NCBI GenBank assembly: GCA_028288675.1 | Contig: JAQBNG010000107.1 | Coordinates: 1-57,756, forward strand | Reading direction: 5' to 3' | Length of the DNA: 57,756 nt | Origin: Flavisolibacter sp. | Lineage (GTDB): Bacteria > Bacteroidota > Bacteroidia > Chitinophagales > Chitinophagaceae | Shown: one piece after another, positions 43,415 to 52,128 of the stretch | Layout of the letters: the number at the start of each line of letters is the position of its first letter | Position numbering within the stretch: position 1 is the first letter of the stretch | Made by a program: the position numbers and the translations under genes | Notes under the pieces: generated by a model | Database searches by the model: none | What the model saw: the letters and a program-made list of their open reading frames with translations, nothing else | Told to the model about the DNA's origin: nothing

Positions 43415-44575
43415 ATGAGCAAAACATTAAAATGGATCCTTTTTTCACTGGTTGGTTTAGTAGTGATCTTGGTAATAGTAAAAGCAGTTACAGGCAAGGG
43501 CGATGAGGGCAGTAAAGTAACAGCCGAAGTTGTAAAGAAGCGAACCATTATAGAAACTGTTACGGCAAGCGGCAAGGTGTATCCTGAAACAGAAATAAAA
43601 GTAGGCTCACCGATATCCGGTGAAGTAATAACACTAAACGTACACGAAGGCGATACGGTTACAAAAGGTCAGATGCTTGCTTTTATCCGCGGAGATAGAA
43701 CCGGGTCTTCGCCGCAACGTATCTCGCTTCCTACTATTCCCCCGGGTTTTGAAAGCCTGGTGCAGGGAATGAGCCAGCCTCGTACAACATCTTCTGCGTC
43801 ATCGGCTACTATTACAGCACCTATCAGTGGTACTGTGCTAGGTCTGAATATTAAGCAGGGCGAACGCATTGGTACCATGCAAATGCCTGGCTCTGAACTG
43901 ATGCGGGTTGCCGATATGAACAACATTGAAGTGCGTGTAGATGTAAATGAAAACAACATTATTAAAGTAAGTGTTGGGGATTCGGCTGATGTGGAAGTTG
44001 AAGCTTATAACAAGCGAAAATTTAAAGGCATTGTTACAAGCATTGGTAACGGCGGTACAAAAAAAGATGCGCAGTCTTTTATGTCCAATGATGTAACAGC
44101 GTATGAGGTGCATATAAAATTAGACAGGGCATCTTATGCCGATCTGTTTGACAGCAGCAGGCGAAAAAGTCTTCCTTTTCGCACCGGCATGAATGCAAGA
44201 GCAGATATTAAAACCAAGAGACGGGAAGCTGTTTTAAGTGTTCCCGTTGGTGCCGTGGTATCTAAGCCACAAGGCAGCGAAGAAAGCCTGGAAGACACAA
44301 AAAAAGATAAGGCAAAAGAAGATGCGATTACAACGGATGAACCTACTACAACCGATGAACTGGAAGAAATTGTTTTTGTAATGAAAGCAGATAAGACGGT
44401 TGAAAAAAGAGTAGTGACAACTGGCATACAGGACATAAATTACTTTGAGATTTTGAGTGGGCTGAAAGAAGGGGAACAGGTAGTTACAGGACCGTATGGT
44501 GTAGTTAGTAAAACGCTGCGAAGCGGTAAAAAAGTAACGGTTGTAGCAAAAGAAAAGTTGTTCGAAACTAAATAA
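43415..44575 (+). CDS. RND/MacA-type periplasmic adaptor protein
   Basis: A 386-residue membrane-fusion protein. One N-terminal helix (residues 5-24), then the lipoyl-like hairpin (TASGKVYPETEIKVGSPISG) and its second half (ITAPISGTVLGLNIKQGE). The beta-barrel and membrane-proximal parts include VSVGDSADVEVEAY and a final GLKEGEQVVTGPYGV. An acidic, Thr-rich insert (DTKKDKAKEDAITTDEP) interrupts the last domain. No partner pump or TolC-like gene is adjacent; gpsA follows after 1 nt. Confidence 0.87.
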   Translation: MSKTLKWILFSLVGLVVILVIVKAVTGKGDEGSKVTAEVVKKRTIIETVTASGKVYPETEIKVGSPISGEVITLNVHEGDTVTKGQMLAFIRGDRTGSSPQRISLPTIPPGFESLVQGMSQPRTTSSASSATITAPISGTVLGLNIKQGERIGTMQMPGSELMRVADMNNIEVRVDVNENNIIKVSVGDSADVEVEAYNKRKFKGIVTSIGNGGTKKDAQSFMSNDVTAYEVHIKLDRASYADLFDSSRRKSLPFRTGMNARADIKTKRREAVLSVPVGAVVSKPQGSEESLEDTKKDKAKEDAITTDEPTTTDELEEIVFVMKADKTVEKRVVTTGIQDINYFEILSGLKEGEQVVTGPYGVVSKTLRSGKKVTVVAKEKLFETK

Positions 44576-44576
44576 C

Positions 44577-45620
44577 ATGGCATTTAAAATAGGTGTGATA
44601 GGCAATGGAAGCTGGGCTACTGCCTTGGTAAAAATTATTACCGACGGTGGCCGCCCGGTTAATTGGTGGATTCGAAACAATAGTTCCATTGATTATATTA
44701 CCCGCCGCCACCATAACCCTAACTATTTGCACTCTGCTTATTTTGACGTGGCGTTGCTAAACATGAGCAATGATGTGCAAAAGGTGGTAGATGAATCAGA
44801 CTTACTAGTGATTGCTGTTCCATCAGCTTACATCCAGGGTGTGTTAGAAAACATTAGTAAAGAATCTTTAAAAGATAAAAAAATTCTTTCCGCTATAAAG
44901 GGCCTTGTTCCCGGTAAAGATGTTTTATTAAATGATTATTTACATACCAATTTTGGCGTTGAGCTAAAGAATTATTTTGCTGTTTTAGGCCCTTGCCATG
45001 CTGAAGAAGTAGCATCTGAAAAGCTGTCCTATCTTACTTTTTCCGGTATTGATGAAAGCATGGCTGAAGAAATTGCACGATACTTTAAAACGCCTTATAT
45101 AAATACCATTGTAAACCCCGATATTTTAGGAGTACAGTATGCAGCGGTACTAAAAAATATTTATGCCCTTGGCGCCGGTATCGCTCACGGGTTAGATTAC
45201 GGCGATAATTTCCTGAGCGTTTATATTGCAAATGCTGCCGATGAAATGGCGGGCTTTCTTCGCAAGGTTGGTATAAAACATATTGTGGTTGGTGAGCATG
45301 AAAAAGAAGCCACTACTACAACGAGAAAAGATATGAATTATGCCGCCTCAGTTTACCTTGGTGACTTGTTAGTTACCTGTTACTCACTATACAGTCGCAA
45401 CCGCACTTTTGGGAATATGATTGGCAAAGGTTATACGGTTCAATCTGCCCAGCTTGAATTGAACATGGTAGCTGAAGGGTACTATGCATCGAAGTGCATT
45501 TATAATTTCAATAAAAATATTGGTGCAGATATTCCTATTGCGGAAACTATTTATAAGATTTTATGGGAGCGGCAATTGCCGGCGGAAGCTTTTGAAAGAG
45601 TGGAAGGTGTATTGGTGTGA
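44577..45620 (+). CDS. gpsA: NAD(P)H-dependent glycerol-3-phosphate dehydrogenase
   Basis: A 347-residue GpsA. The nucleotide-binding motif is IGVIGNGSWATALVKI; LLVIAVPSAYIQGVL, LSAIKGLVPG, LGPCHAEEV and YAAVLKNIYALGAGIAHGL (catalytic Lys) follow, then TRKDMNYAASVYLGD. It reduces dihydroxyacetone phosphate to glycerol-3-phosphate for phospholipid synthesis. It begins 1 nt after the adaptor gene, so it probably shares that transcript. Confidence 0.92.
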   Translation: MAFKIGVIGNGSWATALVKIITDGGRPVNWWIRNNSSIDYITRRHHNPNYLHSAYFDVALLNMSNDVQKVVDESDLLVIAVPSAYIQGVLENISKESLKDKKILSAIKGLVPGKDVLLNDYLHTNFGVELKNYFAVLGPCHAEEVASEKLSYLTFSGIDESMAEEIARYFKTPYINTIVNPDILGVQYAAVLKNIYALGAGIAHGLDYGDNFLSVYIANAADEMAGFLRKVGIKHIVVGEHEKEATTTTRKDMNYAASVYLGDLLVTCYSLYSRNRTFGNMIGKGYTVQSAQLELNMVAEGYYASKCIYNFNKNIGADIPIAETIYKILWERQLPAEAFERVEGVLV

Positions 45621-45647
45621 GTGAGCGTTAACTGTAAGAAGTGAGAC

Positions 45648-45758
45648 ATGAAACCAGCAGCTTTGCTTTTAATCCTCTTCCTCAATGTATCTCCCGCAGA
45701 AGCATCACTGTTCTTTCAACCTGTTTATGCGGGGACACATCGGCATTCGGCCACATAA
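45648..45758 (+). pseudogene. Possible signal-peptide stub cut by a hairpin repeat
   Basis: An open frame of 36 codons starts MKPAALLLILFLNVSPAEAS, a convincing signal peptide, but the mature part stops after about 16 residues. The break coincides with a hairpin (GGACACATCGG/CCGATGCGTCC, 45733-45769) and a further GAGACGCATCGG nearby. It looks like the start of a secreted-protein gene destroyed by repeat insertion. Confidence 0.35.
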
Positions 45759-45832
45759 ACCGATGCGTCCTGCGGAAGATTCAATTTGATAAACGAGCCG
45801 GCTGCAGAGACGCATCGGGAAAGAAAAGGCAT

Positions 45833-46246
45833 TTAGTCGCCTCTAATTCTAGTTCGACTAACGTATTCCATTAAAGAGATTTCTAAGTCATCACACCTTG
45901 TCCAGAAATAATTTTCTACTTTGTCAAGAAGCACTGCATGTTCGTCGCACCAGCTATCCCATTGCTCATTTCTTTCCATAATGTCGGCCGGTGGTTGTCC
46001 ATTCATAAATAGCTCATTTATTCTACGTATTTGTTCAGCAATGTCAGGAAAGCCGAGAGACTCCAAAGCATCTAAAGTGTCTTGATTGTGTTCAGCGCCG
46101 TAGTTTATGTAATGGTCAATAATACCAGCAGTTGTCAACGGCTCAATGTTGAACCATATTTTTTGGTCGCTTGAAAGTCGGTCGTAGTCTGAAAAACCAA
46201 CGTTGACAATTTTTTCCCATACTGCTTGTGCTTCTTCTCGTGTCAT
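45833..46246 (-). CDS. DMP19-like (DUF4375) protein
   Basis: A 137-residue acidic helical protein. The segment SSDQKIWFNIEPLTTAGIID, then HYINYGAEHNQDTLDALESL, fits the DMP19/DUF4375 family, whose Neisseria member mimics DNA and blocks a repressor. Whether this one does so is unknown. The protein is strongly acidic, as a DNA mimic would be. It lies 13 nt after a possible tiny membrane-protein gene at 46260-46376. Confidence 0.7.
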   Translation of the reverse strand: MTREEAQAVWEKIVNVGFSDYDRLSSDQKIWFNIEPLTTAGIIDHYINYGAEHNQDTLDALESLGFPDIAEQIRRINELFMNGQPPADIMERNEQWDSWCDEHAVLLDKVENYFWTRCDDLEISLMEYVSRTRIRGD

Positions 46247-46259
46247 AATGGAAAGCAGG

Positions 46260-46376
46260 TTAAGCTTTGGTTGTCAAATTTGAACGAGTCGAGTAAATGA
46301 CGCCCAATACAGAGATTAACCCTATTAGCCCCACATCCAAAAAGCCTTCGTTATCTAGAACCCAATCACTTAACAT
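46260..46376 (-). CDS. Possible tiny membrane protein
   Basis: A 38-residue open frame, MLSDWVLDNEGFLDVGLIGL then ISVLGVIYSTRSNLTTKA. It contains one potential transmembrane helix with positive residues after it. It lies 13 nt upstream of the DMP19-like gene in the same direction. Nothing else supports it, so it remains tentative. Confidence 0.35.
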   Translation of the reverse strand: MLSDWVLDNEGFLDVGLIGLISVLGVIYSTRSNLTTKA

Positions 46377-46480
46377 TATTATTTTGTATTGTCGGTAGGA
46401 CAATTCAATCGGGTTGTATAGTTCGCCTTTTCACCTATTCAGTCTATAAGCGCAATTCAATTCCTTAAGATTTTCTTTGC

Positions 46481-47158
46481 CTAATCTTCCAGCAAATCAG
46501 GCCTTCTTTCTTTTGTTCTTTGAAGTGCTTCCTCATACCGCCAGTCTTCTATCTTAGCCGTATTACCACTTAATAAAATATCAGGCACTTTACTGCCCCG
46601 CCATTCAGCGGGTCTTGTGTAAACCGGCGGCGCTAATAAATTATCCTGGAACGAATCAGTTAGTGCAGAAGTTTCATCATTCAGCACACCGGGAATCAGT
46701 CTGCCGATGGCATCCACTAAGACTGCAGCAGCTAATTCGCCACCGCTTAGTACATAGTCGCCAATAGAAATTTCTTTGGTTACGTATTGTTCCCGAATGC
46801 GTTGGTCAATGCCTTTGTAGTGGCCGCAAATAAACAATAGGTTTTCTTTTAATGAAAGTGTGTTGGCGGTTTTTTGAGTTAGTGTTTCGCCATCGGGTGT
46901 AAGAAAAATTATTTCATCAAAGCTTTGTTCTTTGCTTAATTCATCAATAGCATTTGCTAAGGGTTCGGGCATCATTACCATACCGGCACCGCCACCGTAT
47001 TGGTAGTCATCTACCTGGCCATATTCGTTTACTGCCCACTTCCGCAAATGGTGAATGTGTACCTGAAGTAGTCCTTTTGCTTGTGCCCTTTTTATAATGG
47101 AATGAGAGAGCGGACTTTCTAATAATTCAGGAACTACGGTTAGAATATGAATTGTCAT
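46481..47158 (-). CDS. trmD: tRNA (guanine37-N1)-methyltransferase
   Basis: A 225-residue TrmD that makes m1G37 in tRNA and prevents frameshifting. Motifs: [15 protein letters not shown] near the N-terminus, [31 protein letters not shown] and the knot sequence [20 protein letters not shown]. Length is slightly short but complete. A TATCTTTG box lies 4 nt before the start codon. The usual rimM/rplS neighbours are absent. Confidence 0.95.
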   Translation of the reverse strand: MTIHILTVVPELLESPLSHSIIKRAQAKGLLQVHIHHLRKWAVNEYGQVDDYQYGGGAGMVMMPEPLANAIDELSKEQSFDEIIFLTPDGETLTQKTANTLSLKENLLFICGHYKGIDQRIREQYVTKEISIGDYVLSGGELAAAVLVDAIGRLIPGVLNDETSALTDSFQDNLLAPPVYTRPAEWRGSKVPDILLSGNTAKIEDWRYEEALQRTKERRPDLLED

Positions 47159-47162
47159 TCAG

Positions 47163-47170
47163 CAAAGATA
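47163..47170 (-). promoter_or_regulatory. -7 box adjacent to trmD start
   Basis: TATCTTTG on the minus strand matches TAnnTTTG and ends 4 nt before the trmD ATG. It lies in the 31-nt gap after fabG, so trmD may have its own transcript. Confidence 0.45.
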
Positions 47171-47189
47171 AAGGCCGTATTTGTGGTGT

Positions 47190-47945
47190 TTACATATACA
47201 ACCCACCATCCACGCCCAGCACTTGTCCTGTTATATAATTACTCATATCCGACGCTAAAAATAGGGTTGCGTTAGCAATGTCGTCTGCCGTACCAAACCG
47301 CCCTAATGGAATACCTGCTTTATATTTATCCGACTGCTCGCCTTCCTTTAAGTAGGAGGTCATATCGGTTTCTACAAAGCCCGGTGCAATAGCGTTGCAA
47401 CGAATGTTGCGACTGCCCAATTCCTTGGCTACCGATTTAGTAAAGCCAATGATACCAGCCTTTGATGCAGCATAACTTGCCTGTCCGGCATTGCCCATCA
47501 AACCAATAACAGAGCTCATATTAATAATGCTTCCACTCTTCGCTTTCATCATTGGGCGAATAACCTGCTTCGTCATATTGAACACCGATTTTAAATTGAT
47601 AGTCATTACATCATCCCAGCTTTCCGGTGTCATGCGCAGCAATAAATTATCTTTTGAGATACCGGCATTGTTTACACAAACATCTACGCTGCCAAACTCT
47701 TTCAGTACATCAGCCACAAATGTTTCGCAGTCGCTAAACTCACCGGCATTACTGCGATAAGCTTTTGCTTTTACACCCAATGTGATCAATTTTTCTTCTA
47801 ATGCTTTTGCCTTATCCGCACTGCTTTCGCTTACATAACTAAAGGCTATGTGGGCACCATGTTCCGCCATTTTTAAGGCAATGCCTTCGCCAATGCCACG
47901 GGCTGCGCCGGTTACTATTACAACTTTATTTTCTAAGAGTTTCAT
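47190..47945 (-). CDS. fabG: 3-oxoacyl-[ACP] reductase
   Basis: A 251-residue short-chain dehydrogenase of the FabG type, which reduces 3-oxoacyl-ACP with NADPH in fatty acid synthesis. Motifs: VTGAARGIGEGIALKMAEHG, NNAG (CVNNAGISKDN), catalytic Ser in INMSSVIG and Tyr-Lys in SYAASKAGIIG, and a typical C-terminal YITGQVLGVDGGLYM. A TACATTTG box lies 19 nt upstream of the start. trmD follows after 31 nt. Confidence 0.92.
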   Translation of the reverse strand: MKLLENKVVIVTGAARGIGEGIALKMAEHGAHIAFSYVSESSADKAKALEEKLITLGVKAKAYRSNAGEFSDCETFVADVLKEFGSVDVCVNNAGISKDNLLLRMTPESWDDVMTINLKSVFNMTKQVIRPMMKAKSGSIINMSSVIGLMGNAGQASYAASKAGIIGFTKSVAKELGSRNIRCNAIAPGFVETDMTSYLKEGEQSDKYKAGIPLGRFGTADDIANATLFLASDMSNYITGQVLGVDGGLYM

Positions 47946-47964
47946 GCGTTGATTTTGTGGTGAG

Positions 47965-47972
47965 CAAATGTA
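47965..47972 (-). promoter_or_regulatory. Possible -7 box of fabG
   Basis: TACATTTG on the minus strand, 19 nt before the fabG start. No matching -33 element was found. Confidence 0.35.
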
Positions 47973-48143
47973 ATAGTGAATAATGAATTGTAAGTGTGTT
48001 GGTGATTACAAAAACTTAGCGCACCGGTTGAATGCTAACGTAAAAGAGTAAAACTTATACAGGTATTCAAGTGCCGCCATGTAAAGGTAAAGCCCCAAAA
48101 AAACAGTGTAGATAAAGTGGCAAGAGTTGGCTGAATAAAAATG

Positions 48144-49652
48144 CTAAGCCATGAAAGTAAGAATTTCTTCAAGAAATTTTCTGTCATTACTCAGTCGCGG
48201 TACTTTATGCTGACCGCCCAATTTGCCTTTGCTGCTCAACCAATTTTTAAACGTATGTTTTGGCACTGCTTTTACTTCTGGCAAGCGCAAGGCAATGTCT
48301 TTATAGCGCTTGGCTTCATAATCGGAGTTGATGCTTTTTAGGGCACTGTCTAACTCATATACAAATTGTGACAGGCTCTCCGGAACCGTGTCAAATTCAA
48401 TCAACCATTGATGGGCGCCATTAGTCCCTTCAGAAAAATATATTGGCGCTGCAGAATAGTCTGCAACGGCAGCACCTGTTTTTTTACAAGCGATTGCAAT
48501 GGCTTTATCTGTATTATCAATTATCACTTCTTCGCCAAATGCATTGATGTAATGCTTGATACGGCCCGATACTTTTATGCGAAAAGGGGACAGTGAAGTA
48601 AACTGGATTGTATCGCCGATCAGGTATCGCCACAAGCCCCCATTAGTGGTAATAACCAGTGCATAGTTCTTTCCGATTTCCACTTCATCCAGGCCTATAG
48701 TCTGTGGATCTTCTTTATCAAATTCAGCAGGGGGCATAAATTCATAAAAGATTCCATGATCGCACATCAGTAACATACCATCGGCTGTTACATCATCCTG
48801 CGCAGCAAAAAAGCCTTCCGATGCATTATACATTTCCATGTACTTAATAGGAGCGCCCACCAGCTTTTCAAAATGTTGTTTGTAAGGCACAAAGCTTACG
48901 CCGCCGTGCATGTATAATTCAAGGCTGGGCCATACTTCTTTGATGGTTTCCTTACCTGTTATTTCCAAAATGCGTTTGAGTAATACTATCAGCCAGGTAG
49001 GAACACCGGCCATAGAAGTTACGTTTTCATTAATGGTTGATTGCGCCAGTTTTTCAATTTTCTCTTCCCATTCATCCATCAGGGCAATAGATAAATCAGG
49101 AGTGCGGATCCAGTTGCTCCAGAAAGGAGAATTTTGTAAAACCACCGCACTTAAATCTCCGTATTGAATATCATCGTTGAATTGATTTATTTGATGGCTG
49201 CCACCAATTACCAGGCCTTTCCCGGTAAGCAAATCGCTATCCGGATTGGCAATATAGTAAAGCGATAAAACATCTTTCGATGCTTTGTAATGATTCTCTT
49301 TCAAACTTTCGTCACTCACGGGAATGAACTTGCTTTTATCGCTTGTGGTACCGCTGCTTTTAGCAAACCAGGTTACCGGCGTATTCCACAACAGGTTTTC
49401 TTCGCCCTGCATCATACGGTCAATAAAAGGCTTTACATCTTCATAGCCCTGTATTGGAATCGCTTTTTTGAAATCAGCTAAAGATTGAATTTGTGAGAAA
49501 TTATACTGGCGGCCAAACTCGGTATATTGTCCGGCGGCAAGCAGGTCTTGCCATACCTGGTGTTGCGCTTTTGCAGGGTCTTCCATCCACTGCTCAATGG
49601 ACCAAAGCCGGAAGCGGGCAAAGCGTGATATAGCAGGCGAAAGAAGTTTCAT
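48144..49652 (-). CDS. GH3 auxin-responsive promoter family protein
   Basis: A 502-residue acyl-adenylate-forming enzyme of the GH3 type. The ATP-binding motifs are WFAKSSGTTSDKSKFIPVS, MEMYNASEGFFA and LWRYLIGDTIQF, and the hinge is KVSGRIKHYINAFGEEV. Bacterial members probably join carboxylates to amines or CoA, but the substrate is unknown. The frame opens at 49685, but ATG 49652 (MKLLSPAISRF) is the better start. It stands alone on the minus strand. Confidence 0.87.
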   Translation of the reverse strand: MKLLSPAISRFARFRLWSIEQWMEDPAKAQHQVWQDLLAAGQYTEFGRQYNFSQIQSLADFKKAIPIQGYEDVKPFIDRMMQGEENLLWNTPVTWFAKSSGTTSDKSKFIPVSDESLKENHYKASKDVLSLYYIANPDSDLLTGKGLVIGGSHQINQFNDDIQYGDLSAVVLQNSPFWSNWIRTPDLSIALMDEWEEKIEKLAQSTINENVTSMAGVPTWLIVLLKRILEITGKETIKEVWPSLELYMHGGVSFVPYKQHFEKLVGAPIKYMEMYNASEGFFAAQDDVTADGMLLMCDHGIFYEFMPPAEFDKEDPQTIGLDEVEIGKNYALVITTNGGLWRYLIGDTIQFTSLSPFRIKVSGRIKHYINAFGEEVIIDNTDKAIAIACKKTGAAVADYSAAPIYFSEGTNGAHQWLIEFDTVPESLSQFVYELDSALKSINSDYEAKRYKDIALRLPEVKAVPKHTFKNWLSSKGKLGGQHKVPRLSNDRKFLEEILTFMA

Positions 49653-49792
49653 TGTAAAGTGGCAAGATAGGAAAATAACAGCCATCTCATCCTCCTAAAG
49701 GGAAGCTGGATAAGAGTTTGTTATTCGTAAAATTCACTATTCAGCTTACAGTGCTTGATAAATTTTTTATAGACCATACTGAATGATTTTTT

Positions 49793-49856
49793 GTACCAAG
49801 CAAATTGCTACTATCAGGCTTTACTTGCGTCGCACTCTTGTACGCTTTGTATTTCT
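49793..49856 (-). repeat. Dispersed repeat arm, left, 49.8-kb locus
   Basis: Minus strand reads GCGTACAAGAGTGCGACGCA followed by AGTAAAGCCTGATAGTAGCA. It matches the arm at 40321 and the solo copy at 26538. Confidence 0.65.
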
Positions 49857-49916
49857 ATTCAGCATTAACAACCATGCTTCAAATATTCATCCCACCGCTG
49901 CAATAAACATTCGCCC

Positions 49917-50040
49917 TTGTCATCCCGACGGAGGAGGGATCTGAGGTAAACTTTATAAACGACCTGTGGAGTCAGTTTTACTTTTTAACAATTGTTGTTT
50001 ATAAAACAGCTCAAAGATCCCTCCTCCGTCGGGATGACAA
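49917..50040. repeat. 26-bp perfect inverted repeat
   Basis: Arms at 49917-49942 and 50015-50040 contain TTGTCATCCCGACGGAGGAG plus GGATCT and its exact complement, 72 nt apart. Inner parts pair less well. A MITE-like or REP-type palindrome is likely; no transposase is nearby. Confidence 0.8.
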
Positions 50041-50076
50041 ACAACCCTACTGGTTATAGCAATTGTCTTGGTGAAC

Positions 50077-50131
50077 TGAGCGTCGCCACCATCGCTTCAT
50101 AGCGGCACAAAAGCCCGTAACAGAAAAACAG
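50077..50131 (+). repeat. Dispersed repeat arm, right, 49.8-kb locus
   Basis: GTGAACTGAGCGTCGCCACC followed by TTCATAGCGGCACAAAAGCC. It resembles 40683-40775 in the same orientation. Confidence 0.55.
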
Positions 50132-50174
50132 AAGAATTTTAAATACAAAGGCTCCTACTGGGCAGGGAGGGTTC

Positions 50175-51680
50175 TCACTTCGGCAACGTCGTCCAGTTGT
50201 ACCCATCCCTTGCGATTAAAGCTTCCGCATCTTCAGGCCCCCAGGTGCCAGGCTCATAATTAGGAAAGTCAACAGGAGGGCGGGTATGCCAGGCTTCCAA
50301 TATTGGCTGAATAATTTCCCAGGCCATCTCTACCTGGTCGGCACGCATGAATAAAGTCGGGTTGCCTTCAATCACATCTTCAAGTAAAGTCTCATAGGCT
50401 TCCGGTGAATTATCGCCGTAGGCATCGGTATAGTTAAACACCATATCCACCGGTTGCAACAACATTTGCGGACCTGGGCGTTTAGCCTGGAAACGCAGGC
50501 GGATATTCATCTGGGGCTGTATGCTAATTACCAACCTGTTAGGCCGCCATGTTTCACCCGCTTCGGCTGGAAAGGAAAACTGCGGGGCAGGCTTAAATTC
50601 AATAACAATAAGGCTGCTTTTCGATTGCATTGCTTTGCCGGTACGTACAAAAAACGGAACATCTTTCCAACGCCAGTTGTCTACATAAAATTTTACAGCT
50701 GCAAAGGTTTCCACAGGCGATGCCGGTGTAACTCCTTTCTCAGCATGATAGGCTATTATTTCTTTGCCATGAACCCAGCCCTCGCTGTACTGCCCCCTTA
50801 CGGCATTGCGGTGTACTTCATCTTTTTGCCAGCGGCGGATGGCTTTTAATACGTCTAGTTTTTTATTACGGATTTCATCTGCGGCAAAAGAAACAGGGGC
50901 TTCCATGGCTATCATACAAACCAATTGAAGAATATGATTTTGTACCATGTCACGCAGAGCCCCGGCGCCTTCGTAGTAGGAGCCCCGGCCTTCCACCCCA
51001 ATATCCTCTGCCACGGTAATTTGAACATGGTCAATATAATGGCTGCTCCAAAGCGGTTCAAATAAGGCATTGGCAAAACGAAGGGCCAAAATATTTTGAA
51101 CAGTTTCTTTACCCAGGTAATGGTCAATACGGTAGATCTGTTCTTCCTTGAACATAGTGCCTAACAGAATATTTAAATCCATGGCACTTTTTAAATCATG
51201 GCCGAATGGTTTTTCAAATACGATGCGGCTTCGGCAAGGGTCTTCTGTTAACTTATGCTCGTGCAGCTTTGTGGCAATCATTGGTGCCATCTGCGGGGCT
51301 ACCGACATATAATACATCGTATTTGCTTTTTCACCCCATTCCTTTTCCTTAACCGCAACTTTATCCGCCATGTCCTTATACGTAGCTTCCTGTTCCAGGT
51401 CGGCTTTTATATAATCAATGTTGGGGGAGAAAACCTTCCAGATTTCCTCCAAATTTTCTTTGCGGCGACTAAAGGAGGAGATGCCTTTTTTTATATAGTC
51501 TAAATATTCATTCTCATTAAACTCAGTACGGCCAATCCCGTAGATAAAATACTTTTCGGGCAGGTATTTATCTATATACAAATTATAAAGAGCCGGTAAT
51601 AGTTTGCGGTAAGCAAGGTCGCCACTGCCGCCGAAGATGAAGATGATAGTGGGGGGAAGCTTATTGATTGATTGATTCAT
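50175..51680 (-). CDS. zwf: Glucose-6-phosphate 1-dehydrogenase
   Basis: A 501-residue Zwf that starts the oxidative pentose phosphate pathway by oxidising glucose-6-phosphate with NADP. Motifs: FIFGGSGDLAYRKLLPALY (nucleotide binding), the active-site RIDHYLGKETVQN with catalytic His/Lys, and EKPFGHD. Length is normal. The first residues (MNQSINK) are encoded by a short ATTG tetranucleotide tract. The four-helix-bundle cassette ends 5 nt upstream, so the cassette lies between zwf and its likely operon partner gnd. Confidence 0.95.
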   Translation of the reverse strand: MNQSINKLPPTIIFIFGGSGDLAYRKLLPALYNLYIDKYLPEKYFIYGIGRTEFNENEYLDYIKKGISSFSRRKENLEEIWKVFSPNIDYIKADLEQEATYKDMADKVAVKEKEWGEKANTMYYMSVAPQMAPMIATKLHEHKLTEDPCRSRIVFEKPFGHDLKSAMDLNILLGTMFKEEQIYRIDHYLGKETVQNILALRFANALFEPLWSSHYIDHVQITVAEDIGVEGRGSYYEGAGALRDMVQNHILQLVCMIAMEAPVSFAADEIRNKKLDVLKAIRRWQKDEVHRNAVRGQYSEGWVHGKEIIAYHAEKGVTPASPVETFAAVKFYVDNWRWKDVPFFVRTGKAMQSKSSLIVIEFKPAPQFSFPAEAGETWRPNRLVISIQPQMNIRLRFQAKRPGPQMLLQPVDMVFNYTDAYGDNSPEAYETLLEDVIEGNPTLFMRADQVEMAWEIIQPILEAWHTRPPVDFPNYEPGTWGPEDAEALIARDGYNWTTLPK

Positions 51681-51685
51681 TGTAA

Positions 51686-51714
51686 GAAGTTGATAGGTTG
51701 ACAGGTTGATAAGT
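51686..51714. repeat. Left inverted-repeat arm of intact four-helix-bundle cassette
   Basis: GAAGTTGATAGGTTGACAGG then TTGATAAGT. It matches the reverse complement of 52130-52158 at all but about one position and is itself made of GTTGA units. It ends just before the zwf start codon. Confidence 0.75.
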
Positions 51715-51728
51715 AAATAAGCCTGAGA

Positions 51729-52103
51729 TTAAAGTTTGCTTCGTAAATAAGTGATATAGCCATTTAGAAGCCGCTCAACTTCATCAAACATTGTTTTGTA
51801 ATTTGACAACTGTTGTTGCGTAATATAATGGCAGTCGAAAGCGTCAATCAAATGATTTAAAGTTTCACTGAGCGAGCCTCTTGCCTGAATGCAAAAGTGA
51901 GTTTGATCTTTGTAAGTAAACCGCCCGTGACCTTCGGCAATATTTGCATTGATGGAACGGGCAGATGGGATGATTTGGCCGCTTAGTTTATATTTTTCCT
52001 CGATAGGAAACGTCTTTGCCAGTTTTTCTATTTCTTTTTTAAACTCTCTACCCTTCTTCCAAACATCCAGATCAGTAAAAGGCTGATGGGATTTCTGCTC
52101 CAT
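51729..52103 (-). CDS. Four-helix-bundle protein (23S rRNA IVP/Avd-like)
   Basis: A 124-residue helical protein of the PF05635 type: FTDLDVWKKGREFKKEI, YKLSGQIIPSARSINANIAE then GHGRFTYKDQTHFCIQARGS, and helix-rich SETLNHLIDAFDCHYI. The family includes proteins encoded in 23S rRNA intervening sequences and Avd of diversity-generating retroelements; there is no reverse transcriptase here. ATG 52103 fits the family better than 52130. The gene lies between inverted repeats exactly between gnd and zwf. Its molecular role is unknown. Confidence 0.88.
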   Translation of the reverse strand: MEQKSHQPFTDLDVWKKGREFKKEIEKLAKTFPIEEKYKLSGQIIPSARSINANIAEGHGRFTYKDQTHFCIQARGSLSETLNHLIDAFDCHYITQQQLSNYKTMFDEVERLLNGYITYLRSKL

Positions 52104-52128
52104 AATATAAGTTTGAAATATTGTTAGC

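Larger units (their letters stand above)
49653..50174. other. 522-nt gap with nested repeats
   Basis: Contains the dispersed repeat arms at 49793-49856 and 50077-50131 around a 26-bp perfect inverted repeat. No coding sequence was recognised. Confidence 0.6.

Noticed and set aside
51661-51680. ATTG tetranucleotide tract at the zwf start as a phase-variation switch
   Set aside because: Only three to four units; too short to be a likely slippage site, and zwf is a housekeeping gene.
51729-52103. Accessory protein (Avd) of a diversity-generating retroelement
   Set aside because: No reverse transcriptase, template repeat or variable repeat was seen in the window.
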